Shown here: one piece after another, positions 1-8,266 of the stretch | Position numbering within the stretch: position 1 is the first letter of the stretch | Layout: each line of letters opens with the position of its first letter | DNA from: an uncultured Eubacteriales bacterium | GTDB taxonomy: Bacteria > Bacillota > Clostridia > Oscillospirales > Oscillospiraceae | Direction: 5' to 3' | Length of the DNA: 31,623 bases | NCBI GenBank assembly: GCA_902496595.1 | Contig: CABVBV010000008.1 | Span: 1 to 31,623 of the forward strand | Notes under the pieces: generated by a model | The model's input: the letters and a program-made list of their open reading frames with translations, nothing else | Told to the model about the DNA's origin: nothing | The model's database searches: none | Program-made: the position numbers and the translations under genes

Positions 1-924
1 GACAAGATGGAGATGAACGACTACGTCAAGAGCGGCACCTCCCGCTACGGCGAGATCAAGGAGATCGGCGACCGCGTCCAGACTTTCCGCATCGAGCGCG
101 ACCGCTCCTTCACCGGTTCCATCGACGAGGGCAACGCCCAGGATCAGTACAACGTCAAGGACGCCTCCGCCAGACTCCATGTCCAGATCCGCGACGTGGT
201 AATCCCCGAGACCGAGGCCTATGTCATGATGAAATGGGCCTACGGCGCGGGCAAGGTCGTCGGCGGCTCCGCACCCACGGCCGAGACCCTGCTCGGGCTC
301 ATCCAGACCGGCGCCTCCCACATGAACAACTGCCACGTGCCCAGGGCCGGACGAGGTATGTTCATCGCAGAGACCTATGCCGCCATGCTGCCGAACCTCG
401 CCAACCTCACCTACCTCGAGAAGCTCGGTTCCCAGGCCCTGACGGAGAACAGCCTGCCCCGCGTCGCGGGTTTCGACGTCCATGTCGTCCCCGATGCGGA
501 TATGCCTGCGAACGTATACTTCATACTCCAGCACAAGGACGCCTGCCCCTTCGCCCAGAAGCTCACCAAGTACAAGATCCAGAAGGATCCCATGGGAATT
601 GACGGCAACGTCATCGAGGGCCGAGTCCGCTACTGGGCCGGTGTGCTCGCGGAGAAGTGCGACGGAGTTTATGTCTACGCCGCATCGGCGAACGTCCAGG
701 CTGCGCCGACTCTCGGCGGCTCCGGCGCCTCCGTCACCGTCACCGCCGCGGGAGCGACCATCTACGTCACCACGGACGGCACCGACCCCAGGTACAGCAG
801 CAGCCGTTCCCTCGTGAGCTCCGGCGCCTCCGTCACCCTCGAGAGCGGCCAGGTGCTCCGCGCCTACGCCTTCACCGACTCGGCGTATCCTTCCCCGGTC
901 GTCGAGAAGGCCTACTCCGCCTGA
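1..924 (+). CDS. Phage major capsid protein with fused C-terminal Ig-like/chitobiase-type domain (5' partial)
   Basis: The reading frame is open at the first base, so the true start lies upstream and the visible part is the C-terminal 307 codons. From the Met at position 7, residues 1-225 resemble the coat proteins of Firmicutes phages: a charged, basic N-terminal stretch followed by a segment of the type SFTGSIDEGNAQDQYNV and a helix-rich middle. Such proteins build the icosahedral head. Residues about 233-305 form a separate beta-rich module with the pattern TIYVTTDGTDP and a matching second half, typical of the CHB_HEX_C_1 (chitobiase C-terminal) / Ig-like add-on domains that decorate capsids or bind carbohydrate. 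A GC-rich hairpin follows the stop codon. Assignment to capsid is by overall resemblance and position; no portal or protease gene is in view to confirm it. Confidence 0.75.
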   Translation, partial: DKMEMNDYVKSGTSRYGEIKEIGDRVQTFRIERDRSFTGSIDEGNAQDQYNVKDASARLHVQIRDVVIPETEAYVMMKWAYGAGKVVGGSAPTAETLLGLIQTGASHMNNCHVPRAGRGMFIAETYAAMLPNLANLTYLEKLGSQALTENSLPRVAGFDVHVVPDADMPANVYFILQHKDACPFAQKLTKYKIQKDPMGIDGNVIEGRVRYWAGVLAEKCDGVYVYAASANVQAAPTLGGSGASVTVTAAGATIYVTTDGTDPRYSSSRSLVSSGASVTLESGQVLRAYAFTDSAYPSPVVEKAYSA

Positions 925-931
925 CCCGGCA

Positions 932-956
932 GGGGCCGGGATCCGTTCCCGGCCCC
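932..956 (+). terminator. GC-rich hairpin after the capsid gene
   Basis: A perfect 10-bp stem (GGGGCCGGGA / TCCCGGCCCC) with a 5-nt loop lies 8 bases after the capsid stop codon and is followed by GTTTCC, which is only a weak T-run. It is probably a partial terminator or an mRNA-stabilising 3' structure that sets capsid expression above that of the downstream tail genes. Confidence 0.55.
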
Positions 957-985
957 GTTTCCACTTTCAAGCAAAGGAGGACGAC

Positions 986-1408
986 ATGGCACAGATCGTG
1001 ACCTCCGTTCGGGAGGCAGTATATCAGATTAAGAAGTGGCTTGGAGTCAACGAGGCGCAGGAGGGCGAGGCTTCGCTGAAGATGGGCGAGGCGGCGGTCA
1101 TGCGCAACTTCAAGGTCACGGACGGCGGGGCGCTCAAGAAGCGCTCCGGCAGCAAGAACATCGCGGGGCTCATGAGCGGCTACACCGTCGAGGTCGACAC
1201 GGGCACCACCAGCGTCCTGCTCACAGAGCCGGGGGCCAGCACCGCCGAGCTCACCATGTATCCCAGCGTCGAGGCGGACAGCGTGGGGGCGCTCGTGCTC
1301 GTCGGCCAGCCGGTATCCGTCGACTATGAGAACAGCGAGGATTACATCGGCTACTACTACAAGGACGACGCCGGGAACGTTTACCGCTTCACCGGCATCG
1401 CTGTATGA
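986..1408 (+). CDS. Phage tail/stabilisation protein, N-terminal fragment-like
   Basis: A 140-residue protein with an ideal AAAGGAGGA ribosome site before its ATG. Residues about 30-60 (GEASLKMGEAAVMRNFKVTD and then a GGALKKRSGSK-type segment) match the start of large podophage-type tail/stabilisation proteins of Firmicutes phages, where a 'MRNF...DGG.L.KRPG' segment leads directly into a beta-propeller-like body. Here the protein instead ends after about 80 more residues. The expected continuation (VRGIW.GFVGGREVL...) appears only at about residue 334 of the next gene. The protein therefore looks like the separated N-terminal part of that family, with the two halves perhaps assembling together. 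It belongs to the phage operon, 16 bases ahead of the next gene. The split is inference from remembered family architecture. Confidence 0.6.
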   Translation: MAQIVTSVREAVYQIKKWLGVNEAQEGEASLKMGEAAVMRNFKVTDGGALKKRSGSKNIAGLMSGYTVEVDTGTTSVLLTEPGASTAELTMYPSVEADSVGALVLVGQPVSVDYENSEDYIGYYYKDDAGNVYRFTGIAV

Positions 1409-1424
1409 GAGAGGTGAGGTCTGA

Positions 1425-3992
1425 GTGGCTACTATCTTACAACACTTCTACTCCAAGACCCTCAGAAACGGCTATGTATATCAGGACTGGATGAGCGAGG
1501 ACTCCGCATATCGTCAGGCGGCTTCCGTGCGCAGCGGCTGGGCCGGTATGAACACGCTCCAGGCCGACGACCTCGAGAACGGCAACTATGTCATGGTCAT
1601 ACGCTGCGAGCAGGTGAGCGCGGGCCGGGATTTCTCGGTGAACGTCACCGTCGGCCCGAGGGGCTTCGTGAGCTGCAGCGCCTCGCTCCCGCTTTACTAC
1701 AAGTTCCTGTCTGAAGAGAGCGGCACTTACTCCAACGCCGGGCCGAGCACACCCAGGGACGGCAGCTTTTACTTCGACCTCAGCTCGGACACGGCGGCGC
1801 TCAAATCCGCAGATGGGGAAGACTTCCCGGAAGGCTATGTCTATCTCTACATCTGGAACGGCGGCTCTTCGGCCTCGCACAACCTCACGGCTATCGACAG
1901 GGGCGTATTGAGCGGCACCTTCGAGGGCGCCAATGTTGTCACCTTCGACAAGCGCGGGGGCACAGGAGGCACGGACAGCGTTCTCGCCTACACGGGTGAG
2001 CCGATGCCCGACATAGTGCCTCCGACGCGCAGCTACACCGTGCGCTGCTATCAGAACTACGGCTCAAACAACAGCACTGTACTCGCCGCCGCCTCGGCTT
2101 TCAACGGCTACTTCGACGCGGTTGGAGGAGGGAACAAGTTCTACGATTCCTCCGGCCACAACGTGAAAAACTTCGTCGGGGGCTTCGACCGCACCTATTA
2201 TGCCCAGTGGACGAACGGCAGCGTCCAGCTGCCCGCCGTCACGCGCTCGGGTTACAGCTTCAAGGGCTGGTACACAGCCTCCTCCGGCGGCACCTACGTC
2301 GGCATGGCCGGAGACAACTACACACCCACGTCCTCCGTGAACCTCTACGCGCAGTGGACGGAGCTCACATACAGCTGGCAGTTTAACCCCGTCACGGCCA
2401 AGGGCAACAGCGCCGACAGCGTCGTGCGCGGCATCTGGTCGGGCTTTGTCGGCGGGCGCGAGGTGCTCTGCGCAGCCTGCAACGGCTACCTATGGGAACT
2501 CGAGCAGCAGGAGGACGGCGAATGGGGCAAGACCGCCTGCGGGGCCATTGACACCTCCGACGACGTTTTCATGTTCGGCTTCGGCGGGAATATGTACCTG
2601 CTCAACGGCTCCGAGTACAAGGTCTGGGACGGCACCACGCTCTCGAACGTCGCGGGCTACCGGCCCATGGTGGCCGTCTCCGTGCCGCCCACGGGCGGCG
2701 GAACATCGCTCGAGCAGATAAACAAGCTCAGCTCACAGCGCCGCGCCCGCTTTTCCCCGGACGGGACGTCGACGGCCTTCATCCTGCCGGAAAAGGGCCT
2801 CGCCTCCATCGACTACGTGCGCTCCACCGCCGACGGCTCGGACATGACGGGCTGGTCGCCCGACGTGACGAACGGCAAGGTCACGTTCACGAACGCGCCG
2901 GCAGAGGGTACGAACACCATCGAGATAGGCTGGTCTGTCACGGGGAACACCGCCTCGGAGATAAAGGCCATGCGCTACGCAGAGCTCTACAACGGCGCTC
3001 AGGACTCTCGCATCTTCGTCTACGGCGACGGCACGAACCGCTGCTTCTACACCGGCATCGACTACGACGGCATACCGAGAGCCGACTACTTCCCGGATCT
3101 CAACGTCGCGCAGGTCGGCGACTCCAACACGCCCATCACGGCCATGATACGCCATTACAACCGCCTGCTGGCCTTCAAGCTGGACAGCGCCTGGAGCATC
3201 AGTTACAGCGCCATCACGCTCGCGGACGGCTCCGTCACCGCCGGCTTCTACGTCACGCCCGTCAACAGGAGCATAGGCAACTGCGCCCCCGGTCAGGCGG
3301 TGCTCGTGGAGAACAGGCCCCGGACGCTGGACGGCAGAAGCGTCGTGGAATGGAAGCCCACCTCATCCTCCGGCAACATCAACGGCGACGAGCGCAACGC
3401 CGAGCGCATCTCCCAGCGCGTGGACGACACCATCCGCACCTTCGACCTCACGACGGCCAAGACCTTCTACGACAAGTATGCGCACGAGTACTACGTCATC
3501 GGCGCGGACGGCACGGCGCTCGTCCACGGCATAGAGCCTGACGCCTGGTACGTCTACACGAACCTCAAGGCCACCTGCCTCATAAACTACAAGGACGAGC
3601 TCTACTACGGCACCTCGGACGGGCAGCTCAGGCACTTCTCCACGGATTACTTCTCCGACGAGGGCGAGGCCATCGACGCCTACTGGGAATCCGGCTCCAT
3701 GGCCTTTGACCAGGACTTCAAGCGCAAGTACTCCGCAATGCTCTGGGTGGGCATCAAGCCCGAGGACAACGGCTACCTAGCCGTCACGGCGGAGACCGAC
3801 CGCAAGGCGGACTTTGCCGAGTACAGCTTCACCACCGGCGACGCCGCCGGCGTGCCGGAGATGAACCGCATCAAACTCAAGGCGAAGAAATTCACCTACT
3901 ACAAGCTCAAACTCTCAAACGACAGCGCCGACACGACGGCCACGGTGGTCTCCGTGGACATCCGCGTGCGCGGCACGGGATATGTGAGGTGA
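1425..3992 (+). CDS. Phage tail protein: InlB-repeat module joined to tail-stabilisation body
   Basis: An 855-residue protein starting at GTG with GAGGTGAGG 5 bases upstream. Residues 1-165 are a beta-rich region of unknown type. Residues about 170-263 and 264-312 are two InlB_B (Listeria-Bacteroides) repeats, recognisable by 'GGT.G', 'YAQWT', 'RSGYSFKGWYT' and again 'YAQWTE'. From about residue 330 to the end comes a repetitive beta-propeller-like body (VRGIWSGFVGGREVLCAACN, later DELYYGTSDGQLRHFS) like the tail-stabilisation/nozzle proteins of short-tailed Firmicutes phages. The N-terminal InlB module may be an exposed adhesion or structural add-on; the C-terminal body probably sits at the tail-head junction. 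No transmembrane segment is evident. The family assignment of the body is moderately sure; the role of the inserted module is inferred. Confidence 0.7.
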   Translation: MATILQHFYSKTLRNGYVYQDWMSEDSAYRQAASVRSGWAGMNTLQADDLENGNYVMVIRCEQVSAGRDFSVNVTVGPRGFVSCSASLPLYYKFLSEESGTYSNAGPSTPRDGSFYFDLSSDTAALKSADGEDFPEGYVYLYIWNGGSSASHNLTAIDRGVLSGTFEGANVVTFDKRGGTGGTDSVLAYTGEPMPDIVPPTRSYTVRCYQNYGSNNSTVLAAASAFNGYFDAVGGGNKFYDSSGHNVKNFVGGFDRTYYAQWTNGSVQLPAVTRSGYSFKGWYTASSGGTYVGMAGDNYTPTSSVNLYAQWTELTYSWQFNPVTAKGNSADSVVRGIWSGFVGGREVLCAACNGYLWELEQQEDGEWGKTACGAIDTSDDVFMFGFGGNMYLLNGSEYKVWDGTTLSNVAGYRPMVAVSVPPTGGGTSLEQINKLSSQRRARFSPDGTSTAFILPEKGLASIDYVRSTADGSDMTGWSPDVTNGKVTFTNAPAEGTNTIEIGWSVTGNTASEIKAMRYAELYNGAQDSRIFVYGDGTNRCFYTGIDYDGIPRADYFPDLNVAQVGDSNTPITAMIRHYNRLLAFKLDSAWSISYSAITLADGSVTAGFYVTPVNRSIGNCAPGQAVLVENRPRTLDGRSVVEWKPTSSSGNINGDERNAERISQRVDDTIRTFDLTTAKTFYDKYAHEYYVIGADGTALVHGIEPDAWYVYTNLKATCLINYKDELYYGTSDGQLRHFSTDYFSDEGEAIDAYWESGSMAFDQDFKRKYSAMLWVGIKPEDNGYLAVTAETDRKADFAEYSFTTGDAAGVPEMNRIKLKAKKFTYYKLKLSNDSADTTATVVSVDIRVRGTGYVR

Positions 3993-3995
3993 CAC

Positions 3996-4322
3996 ATGGC
4001 GACCAAGATAAAACAGGGCGACGCCTACGCCCTGCCCATACAGATAAGGCTCAACGGCGAGCTCATAAACGCCGACGACGTCGAGACCGTAGAATTTTAC
4101 CTGAGCGACGCACTGCGCAAGCTCTACCCCGGCGATGTGACATACGAGCCCGGCGACAACACCTTTTACCTGCCTCTGACGCAGGACGAGACGTTTTCCT
4201 TCCCGGCGAACGGCTCCGTGACGCTGGATATCCGCGTGAAGTTCACCGGCGGCGACGTCATCGGCGTCCTGCGTCCCGACGCCCTTGCCGTGTATGACGC
4301 GACTTCGGAGGTGGTTTTGTGA
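3996..4322 (+). CDS. Small phage tail-associated protein
   Basis: A 108-residue protein starting 3 bases after the preceding stop, with GAGGTGAC as ribosome site. It begins with a MATKIKQGDAYALPIQIRLN pattern, followed by 'NADDVETVEFYL' and 'LRKLYPGDVTYEPG'. This layout is frequent in Firmicutes phage tail or baseplate operons, where the protein precedes collagen-like fibre genes and resembles the N-terminal beta-sandwich of BppU-type upper-baseplate proteins. Length and predicted all-beta composition fit. It overlaps the next gene by 4 bases (GTGA), which implies translational coupling. A structural role in the tail tip is inferred from context; no catalytic motif is visible. Confidence 0.6.
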   Translation: MATKIKQGDAYALPIQIRLNGELINADDVETVEFYLSDALRKLYPGDVTYEPGDNTFYLPLTQDETFSFPANGSVTLDIRVKFTGGDVIGVLRPDALAVYDATSEVVL

Positions 4323-4648
4323 ACGTGATCGAGGTCGAGCTGAGCTCCCCGAATGCGCTCGAAGGCGACATCGGCGCGGCCAAACTGGTGCAGGGGCCCC
4401 GGGGCGAACCGGGAGCGGTGTTCGTACCGGAAGTGGCCGACGGGGTGATAAGCTGGACAAACGACGCGGGCCTGCCGAACCCGGAGCCCGCAGACATACG
4501 GGGCCCCCAGGGCGAACCGGGCGAGAGCCCCTATGAGGCCGCTGCGGCCGAGGGTTACACGGGCACCGAGGCGGACTTTTACGCAGCTCTGCTTGCCCTC
4601 GGGGACATCAACGCCGTACTGGATGAGATAAACGGGGAGGTGGTCTAG
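4319..4648 (+). CDS. Collagen-like short tail-fibre protein
   Basis: A 109-residue protein that starts at GTG inside the previous stop codon, with GGAGGTGG upstream. It has two short collagen-type runs, GPRGEPG near residue 30 and GPQGEPGESP near residue 62, followed by the segment YEAAAAEGYTGTEADFYAAL common in phage fibre proteins (the usual form is 'SPYE.A...G..GTE.E...SL'). Such Gly-X-Y segments trimerise and act as fibre shafts or connectors. The C-terminus is a short helix. Its TAG stop shares one base with the GTG start of the next gene (TAGTG), so the three genes are translationally linked. The role as linker between the tail and the repeat-rich protein downstream is inferred. Confidence 0.65.
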   Translation: MNVIEVELSSPNALEGDIGAAKLVQGPRGEPGAVFVPEVADGVISWTNDAGLPNPEPADIRGPQGEPGESPYEAAAAEGYTGTEADFYAALLALGDINAVLDEINGEVV

Positions 4649-6060
4649 TGGGAACGACTGCGGATAAGCTGGCATATCTTGAAGAGACGAAGGCCGAGAT
4701 ATGCGGGGCGCTCGAGGCGAAGGGCGCTGGCGCCGCTTCGGCCGCAACTTTCAGGGAGTATGCGCAGCTGATACTGGGGCTCGAGGGCTCCTCTCCGCGC
4801 AAGGATGTGAACTTCCTCGACTACGACGGCGGCATCGTCGCCTCCTTCACCCTCGATGAGCTGGAGGGGCTCGGTGCGCCGCCTGCCGCGCCGGAGCATG
4901 AGGGCCTGGTTTTCCTCTGCTGGACGCAGAGCCTCGAGAGCCTGCGTTCAGAGGCCAGACCTGCCGATGTGGGAGCGGTATACGGCACGGACGACGGGGC
5001 TACCAGGCTGATGCTGAGCATTGGCGACGTCTGCCGGGGCGACATCTCCCTGGTGTTCCGGCAGAGCGTCGGCAGCGGTGTCGAGGTTGACTGGGGCGAC
5101 GGTTCGGCGGCGGAGACTTTCCCGGACAGCACGGTGTTCTGCAGTCACGACTATGCCTCGCCCGGGGACTACACCCTTTCTCTGCTCCCGGCTGAGGGCT
5201 GCGTTCTGACTTTGGGAGACGGCACGGCGGACAACGGGCTCATGGGAGACGCCTATGCCCTCTCCCGGGCTCAGGCGGCCTCGCTCAAGCGCCTTCATCT
5301 CGGAGCAAGGACGGTGGTGGGGGACTATGCCTTCAACGGCTGCTGCGGGCTCCGCTGCCTCACCCTGCCGAACTCCGTGACGGAGCTGGGAGAGTGCGCT
5401 TTCCAGGGCTGTACGGCGCTCACAGCCGCCGTGCTGCCTCCGAGCCTGCTTAGCATAGGCGACATGGCCTTCCTCATGTGTTCGGCCCTGCGCGACGTGG
5501 TGTTCGCGCCCTGCGACGTCGGCTACGCCGCTTTCAGCACCTGCGCAGCCCTGCGCTCTGTCTGCCTGCCCGGTGGTGTGGAGGCGATCGCCGACGAGGC
5601 ATTTTTCGGCTGTACCGGCATCGACAGGCTCTCTCTGCCCGAGGGGCTGCTCTCGATCGGGGCATATGCCTTCTATTCCTGCTCGGGCCTGACCGGGCTC
5701 AGCCTGCCGGACAGTCTCGTCAGCCTGGGCGACAGCGCGTTCTATCTCTGCTACTCGCTGAGTAAGCTGGACATGGGCGCCGGTCTCGAGGACATCGGTG
5801 CGAGCGCCTTCAACTGCTGCTCCGCATTCGCCTCCGTCACCCTTCCCTCCGGGCTTGCAGGCATTGGAGACGCGGCCTTCGGCTTCTGCCAGGGCGCGGG
5901 CAGGTTCGTGCTCCAGACTCTAGTCCCGCCCTCCGCCGGAGACGCAATCTTCGACGGTCTGCAGGACGACTGCGTGATCCTGGTGCCGCCGGGCTCGCTC
6001 AGCGCCTACCTCGCGGCGGAGGGTTGGAGCGAATACGCTGACTATATTCAGGCCCAATAG
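4648..6060 (+). CDS. Phage fibre protein with PKD-like domain and BspA-type leucine-rich repeats
   Basis: A 470-residue protein starting at GTG. The N-terminal helix (residues 5-45, TADKLAYLEETKAEICGALE) is the usual attachment segment of Firmicutes phage fibre proteins. Residues 53-100 carry a 'VNFLDYDGGIVASFT' module that often precedes LRR regions. A PKD-like beta-sandwich lies at about 130-182 (VEVDWGDGS, HDYASPGDYTLSL). Residues about 213-420 hold eight to nine BspA/LRR_5 repeats of the form 'L.LP.SL.SIGD.AF..CS.L', followed by the typical BspA cap 'ILVPPGSLSAYLAAEGW'. There is no signal peptide, which argues for a virion protein rather than a secreted host adhesin. BspA repeats elsewhere bind surface ligands, so a receptor-binding role is plausible but not shown. 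The many cysteines (the AF.GC and CS.L positions) are typical of these repeats. Confidence 0.75.
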   Translation: MGTTADKLAYLEETKAEICGALEAKGAGAASAATFREYAQLILGLEGSSPRKDVNFLDYDGGIVASFTLDELEGLGAPPAAPEHEGLVFLCWTQSLESLRSEARPADVGAVYGTDDGATRLMLSIGDVCRGDISLVFRQSVGSGVEVDWGDGSAAETFPDSTVFCSHDYASPGDYTLSLLPAEGCVLTLGDGTADNGLMGDAYALSRAQAASLKRLHLGARTVVGDYAFNGCCGLRCLTLPNSVTELGECAFQGCTALTAAVLPPSLLSIGDMAFLMCSALRDVVFAPCDVGYAAFSTCAALRSVCLPGGVEAIADEAFFGCTGIDRLSLPEGLLSIGAYAFYSCSGLTGLSLPDSLVSLGDSAFYLCYSLSKLDMGAGLEDIGASAFNCCSAFASVTLPSGLAGIGDAAFGFCQGAGRFVLQTLVPPSAGDAIFDGLQDDCVILVPPGSLSAYLAAEGWSEYADYIQAQ

Positions 6061-6081
6061 CGGCCGGAAAGGTGAGAACAC

Positions 6082-7536
6082 ATGATTTTTTCCGGCAAAC
6101 TGCTCCGAGCGGAGCTTTTTGACGATCACGTTTCACCATACACGGACGTAAAGCGCGTATACGAGGCCAACAGGGCAAGATACCCCGGCAAGCTCATAGT
6201 CACGAACGCGCACTGGTACACCGTCGGGGCGAAGCCCTCGCCCGTCGGCAACTACAAGATATCGGGCAGCCTCATCTCCAGAGAGGACTGGCTCGATTAC
6301 GGCTTCGCCTGGGACGACGGGGCCATGCCCGCCATGGCGGCGGATATCTCGAAGGACAACTACCTCTCGACCATACCCGTCCTTGTGGACGGCAAGCGCC
6401 GGGACGACACTATGGCCAGACAGGCCGCAAATGTGCGCCGCAGCACCACCCGCACCTGGTGGGGCTTCGACAGAGCGGGAAACTGCACGGTCGAAGTCAC
6501 GGGCTCCGGCTACACCCTCGAGGCCCTCACCGACCGTATGCAGAGCCTCGGCATCGTGAACGGCCTCATCCTGGACGGAGGCGGAAGCTCCCAGTGGTAT
6601 GACGGGCAGATAAAGCTAAACGGAGACGGAAGGACGATATACAGCTATCTGCTGCTCTGGTTCGACACCGGAGACGAAGTCAAGGAGGTGGGCACAACGA
6701 CTCAGAACACAAACACAGGCCCGATAAAAGGGATCGACGTCTCGCAATGGCAGGGCGACATCGACTGGGAAAAGGCAAAGGCCGATGGGATAGGCTTCGC
6801 CATGCTCAGGGCGGGTTTCGGCCAGGGCAGCCCGGACACGAAGTTCAAGAGAAACATCTCCGAGTGCAACAGGCTGGGCATCCCCTGCGGCATCTACTGG
6901 TTTTCCTATGCCTACACCCCGGACATGGCCGCAAAGGAAGCGCTCTTCGCCTTGGAGGCCGTGAGACCATACAGGCTCGATTTCCCCATCGCCTTTGACT
7001 ACGAGGGCGACAGCCAGAGCTCGGCCAAGAAAAATGGAGTCCCCGTCACAAAGGCGCTCGTGAGTTCCCTCGCAAGAGCCTTTTGCAAGGCCGTGGAGAG
7101 CGCAGGCTACTATGCCATGGTATACACCAACCCGGCGTATCTGAATCAATATTACGACGCGGATATTCCGAAGGAGTTTGATATCTGGCTGGCCCAGTGG
7201 CCGTCAAAGCCGAACCTCGAGGCAAAGCCCGCTCAGGCCGGGGGTATCTGGCAGTACAGCAGCTCGGGCTCGGTATCCGGGATATCCGGAAGGGTGGACA
7301 TGGACGCTGCCTATATCGACTACCCCGATGTCATCGCCGCAGCGGGTATGAACAAGCCCGGCTCCGGGGCCGGCAAGCCCGAGCCGGAACCCCAGCCCGT
7401 GCCGGAAAAGACTGAAGACGAGCTGGCCAGGGAGTGGGTGATGGCCTCGGACATCTCCGACGGCGCCAACCCCGATTCACCTGCCACCAGGCAGCAGGTC
7501 TGGACTATGCTCTATCGAATGAACGGAGGTAAATGA
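6082..7536 (+). CDS. Endolysin: phosphodiester-glycosidase-like domain + GH25 muramidase + partial SLH
   Basis: A 484-residue protein with three parts. Residues about 35-194 resemble the phosphodiester glycosidase (NAGPA) family, ending in the signature GLILDGGGSSQWYDG at 161-175. Residues about 216-415 are a glycoside hydrolase 25 lysozyme: GIDVSQWQGDIDW at 217-229, with the acidic pair D306 and E308 in the FDYEGD segment at the position of the family's catalytic DxE. A Pro/Glu linker (425-445) leads to a shortened S-layer-homology motif (EWVMASDISDGANPDSPATR, 451-470). It cleaves the muramic-glucosamine bond of peptidoglycan; the N-terminal domain may act on phosphodiester-linked wall polymers. 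No signal peptide is seen, so release depends on the holin encoded 3 bases downstream. GH25 is certain; the glycosidase domain's substrate is unknown. Confidence 0.9.
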   Translation: MIFSGKLLRAELFDDHVSPYTDVKRVYEANRARYPGKLIVTNAHWYTVGAKPSPVGNYKISGSLISREDWLDYGFAWDDGAMPAMAADISKDNYLSTIPVLVDGKRRDDTMARQAANVRRSTTRTWWGFDRAGNCTVEVTGSGYTLEALTDRMQSLGIVNGLILDGGGSSQWYDGQIKLNGDGRTIYSYLLLWFDTGDEVKEVGTTTQNTNTGPIKGIDVSQWQGDIDWEKAKADGIGFAMLRAGFGQGSPDTKFKRNISECNRLGIPCGIYWFSYAYTPDMAAKEALFALEAVRPYRLDFPIAFDYEGDSQSSAKKNGVPVTKALVSSLARAFCKAVESAGYYAMVYTNPAYLNQYYDADIPKEFDIWLAQWPSKPNLEAKPAQAGGIWQYSSSGSVSGISGRVDMDAAYIDYPDVIAAAGMNKPGSGAGKPEPEPQPVPEKTEDELAREWVMASDISDGANPDSPATRQQVWTMLYRMNGGK

Positions 7537-7539
7537 CGA

Positions 7540-7797
7540 ATGATAAACTGGAAAGTCAGGCTCAAAAACAAGCTGTTCTGGCTCTCTATGATCCCCGCCC
7601 TGCTCCTGCTCGTCCAGGTCGCGGCCGGGCTCTTCGGTTTCAGCCTTGAGCTGGAGGGAGTACAGGCCAAGCTGCTCGAGCTCGTGAACGCGGTTTTCGC
7701 CTTGCTCACGATACTCGGAGTCGTGGCCGACCCGACGACCGAGGGGGTCGCGGACAGCAAGCTCGCCATGAGTTACGAAGAGCCGAAAAAGAACTGA
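7540..7797 (+). CDS. Phage holin, phi LC3 type
   Basis: An 85-residue protein beginning MINWKVRLKNKLFWLSMIPA, which matches the phi LC3 (Phage_holin_1) family in sequence order and size. Two hydrophobic segments at about 13-34 and 46-63 are separated by a short amphipathic stretch, and the C-terminus is charged (EEPKKN). It forms the membrane lesion that lets the endolysin reach the wall. It starts 3 bases after the endolysin stop with GGAGGT upstream, so the two are a lysis cassette. Family identification is firm. Confidence 0.88.
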   Translation: MINWKVRLKNKLFWLSMIPALLLLVQVAAGLFGFSLELEGVQAKLLELVNAVFALLTILGVVADPTTEGVADSKLAMSYEEPKKN

Positions 7798-7806
7798 GGA
7801 TATGCG

Positions 7807-7838
7807 CTCCCGCCGTCCGCGCCAGCGGGCGGCGGGAG
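7807..7838 (+). other. Strong intergenic hairpin after the holin
   Basis: A 14-bp stem (one G-U pair) of the type CTCCCGCCGtCCGC / GCGGGCGGCGGGAG closed by a GCCA tetraloop lies between the holin and the next gene. No T-run follows, because the ribosome site AAAGGAG comes next. It is more likely an mRNA processing or stability element than an efficient terminator. Confidence 0.5.
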
Positions 7839-7856
7839 AGAAAGGAGCTGTTACAC

Positions 7857-8264
7857 ATGACAACGGTAGAGAGCGTGTTCGCCGTCGCAATGGGGCTCAT
7901 GGACGAGCTGAACGTCTCCGGCGAGGCCGCGAACTCCGACACACATGAGTATGAACTGCGTACCCCGGCCATCCTGAACGCCCTGACGGCCGAGCTTCGG
8001 ACGCTCACCGGGGAGGGCTCCGACTGGCTTCCGGCCGAAGGGATGGGCGACAGCCTGCCAGTGGATGTAAACTACGGCCTCTCGGCCCTGCCCTACGGCC
8101 TCGCCGCCAACCTGCTCGTGGATGAGAACCCGGCTCCGGCCAGCTTCTTCCAGCAGCGCTACGAGGAGCTCCGCGCAGTATATCTGGCGAGGCGCAAGGC
8201 GGATATCGAGGACATCGAGCTGCTTTACGGCGGCGTCGGCCAGGGCGAGTTCTCGAGGTGGTAG
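7857..8264 (+). CDS. Phage adaptor/packaging-type protein of unknown function
   Basis: A 135-residue protein with AAAGGAG ahead of its ATG. Its pattern (MTTVESVFAVAMGLMDELN, 'THEYELRTPAILNALTAEL', 'LPYGLAANLLVDENPAPASFFQQRYEEL') recurs in Firmicutes phage structural operons, where a protein of this size usually lies between capsid and tail genes and is thought to be a head-tail adaptor or neck protein. It is predicted to be mostly helical. Here it follows the lysis cassette, which is an unusual place for an adaptor. No enzyme motif is visible. The assignment rests on recall of the pattern and is moderate. Confidence 0.5.
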   Translation: MTTVESVFAVAMGLMDELNVSGEAANSDTHEYELRTPAILNALTAELRTLTGEGSDWLPAEGMGDSLPVDVNYGLSALPYGLAANLLVDENPAPASFFQQRYEELRAVYLARRKADIEDIELLYGGVGQGEFSRW

Positions 8265-8266
8265 CC

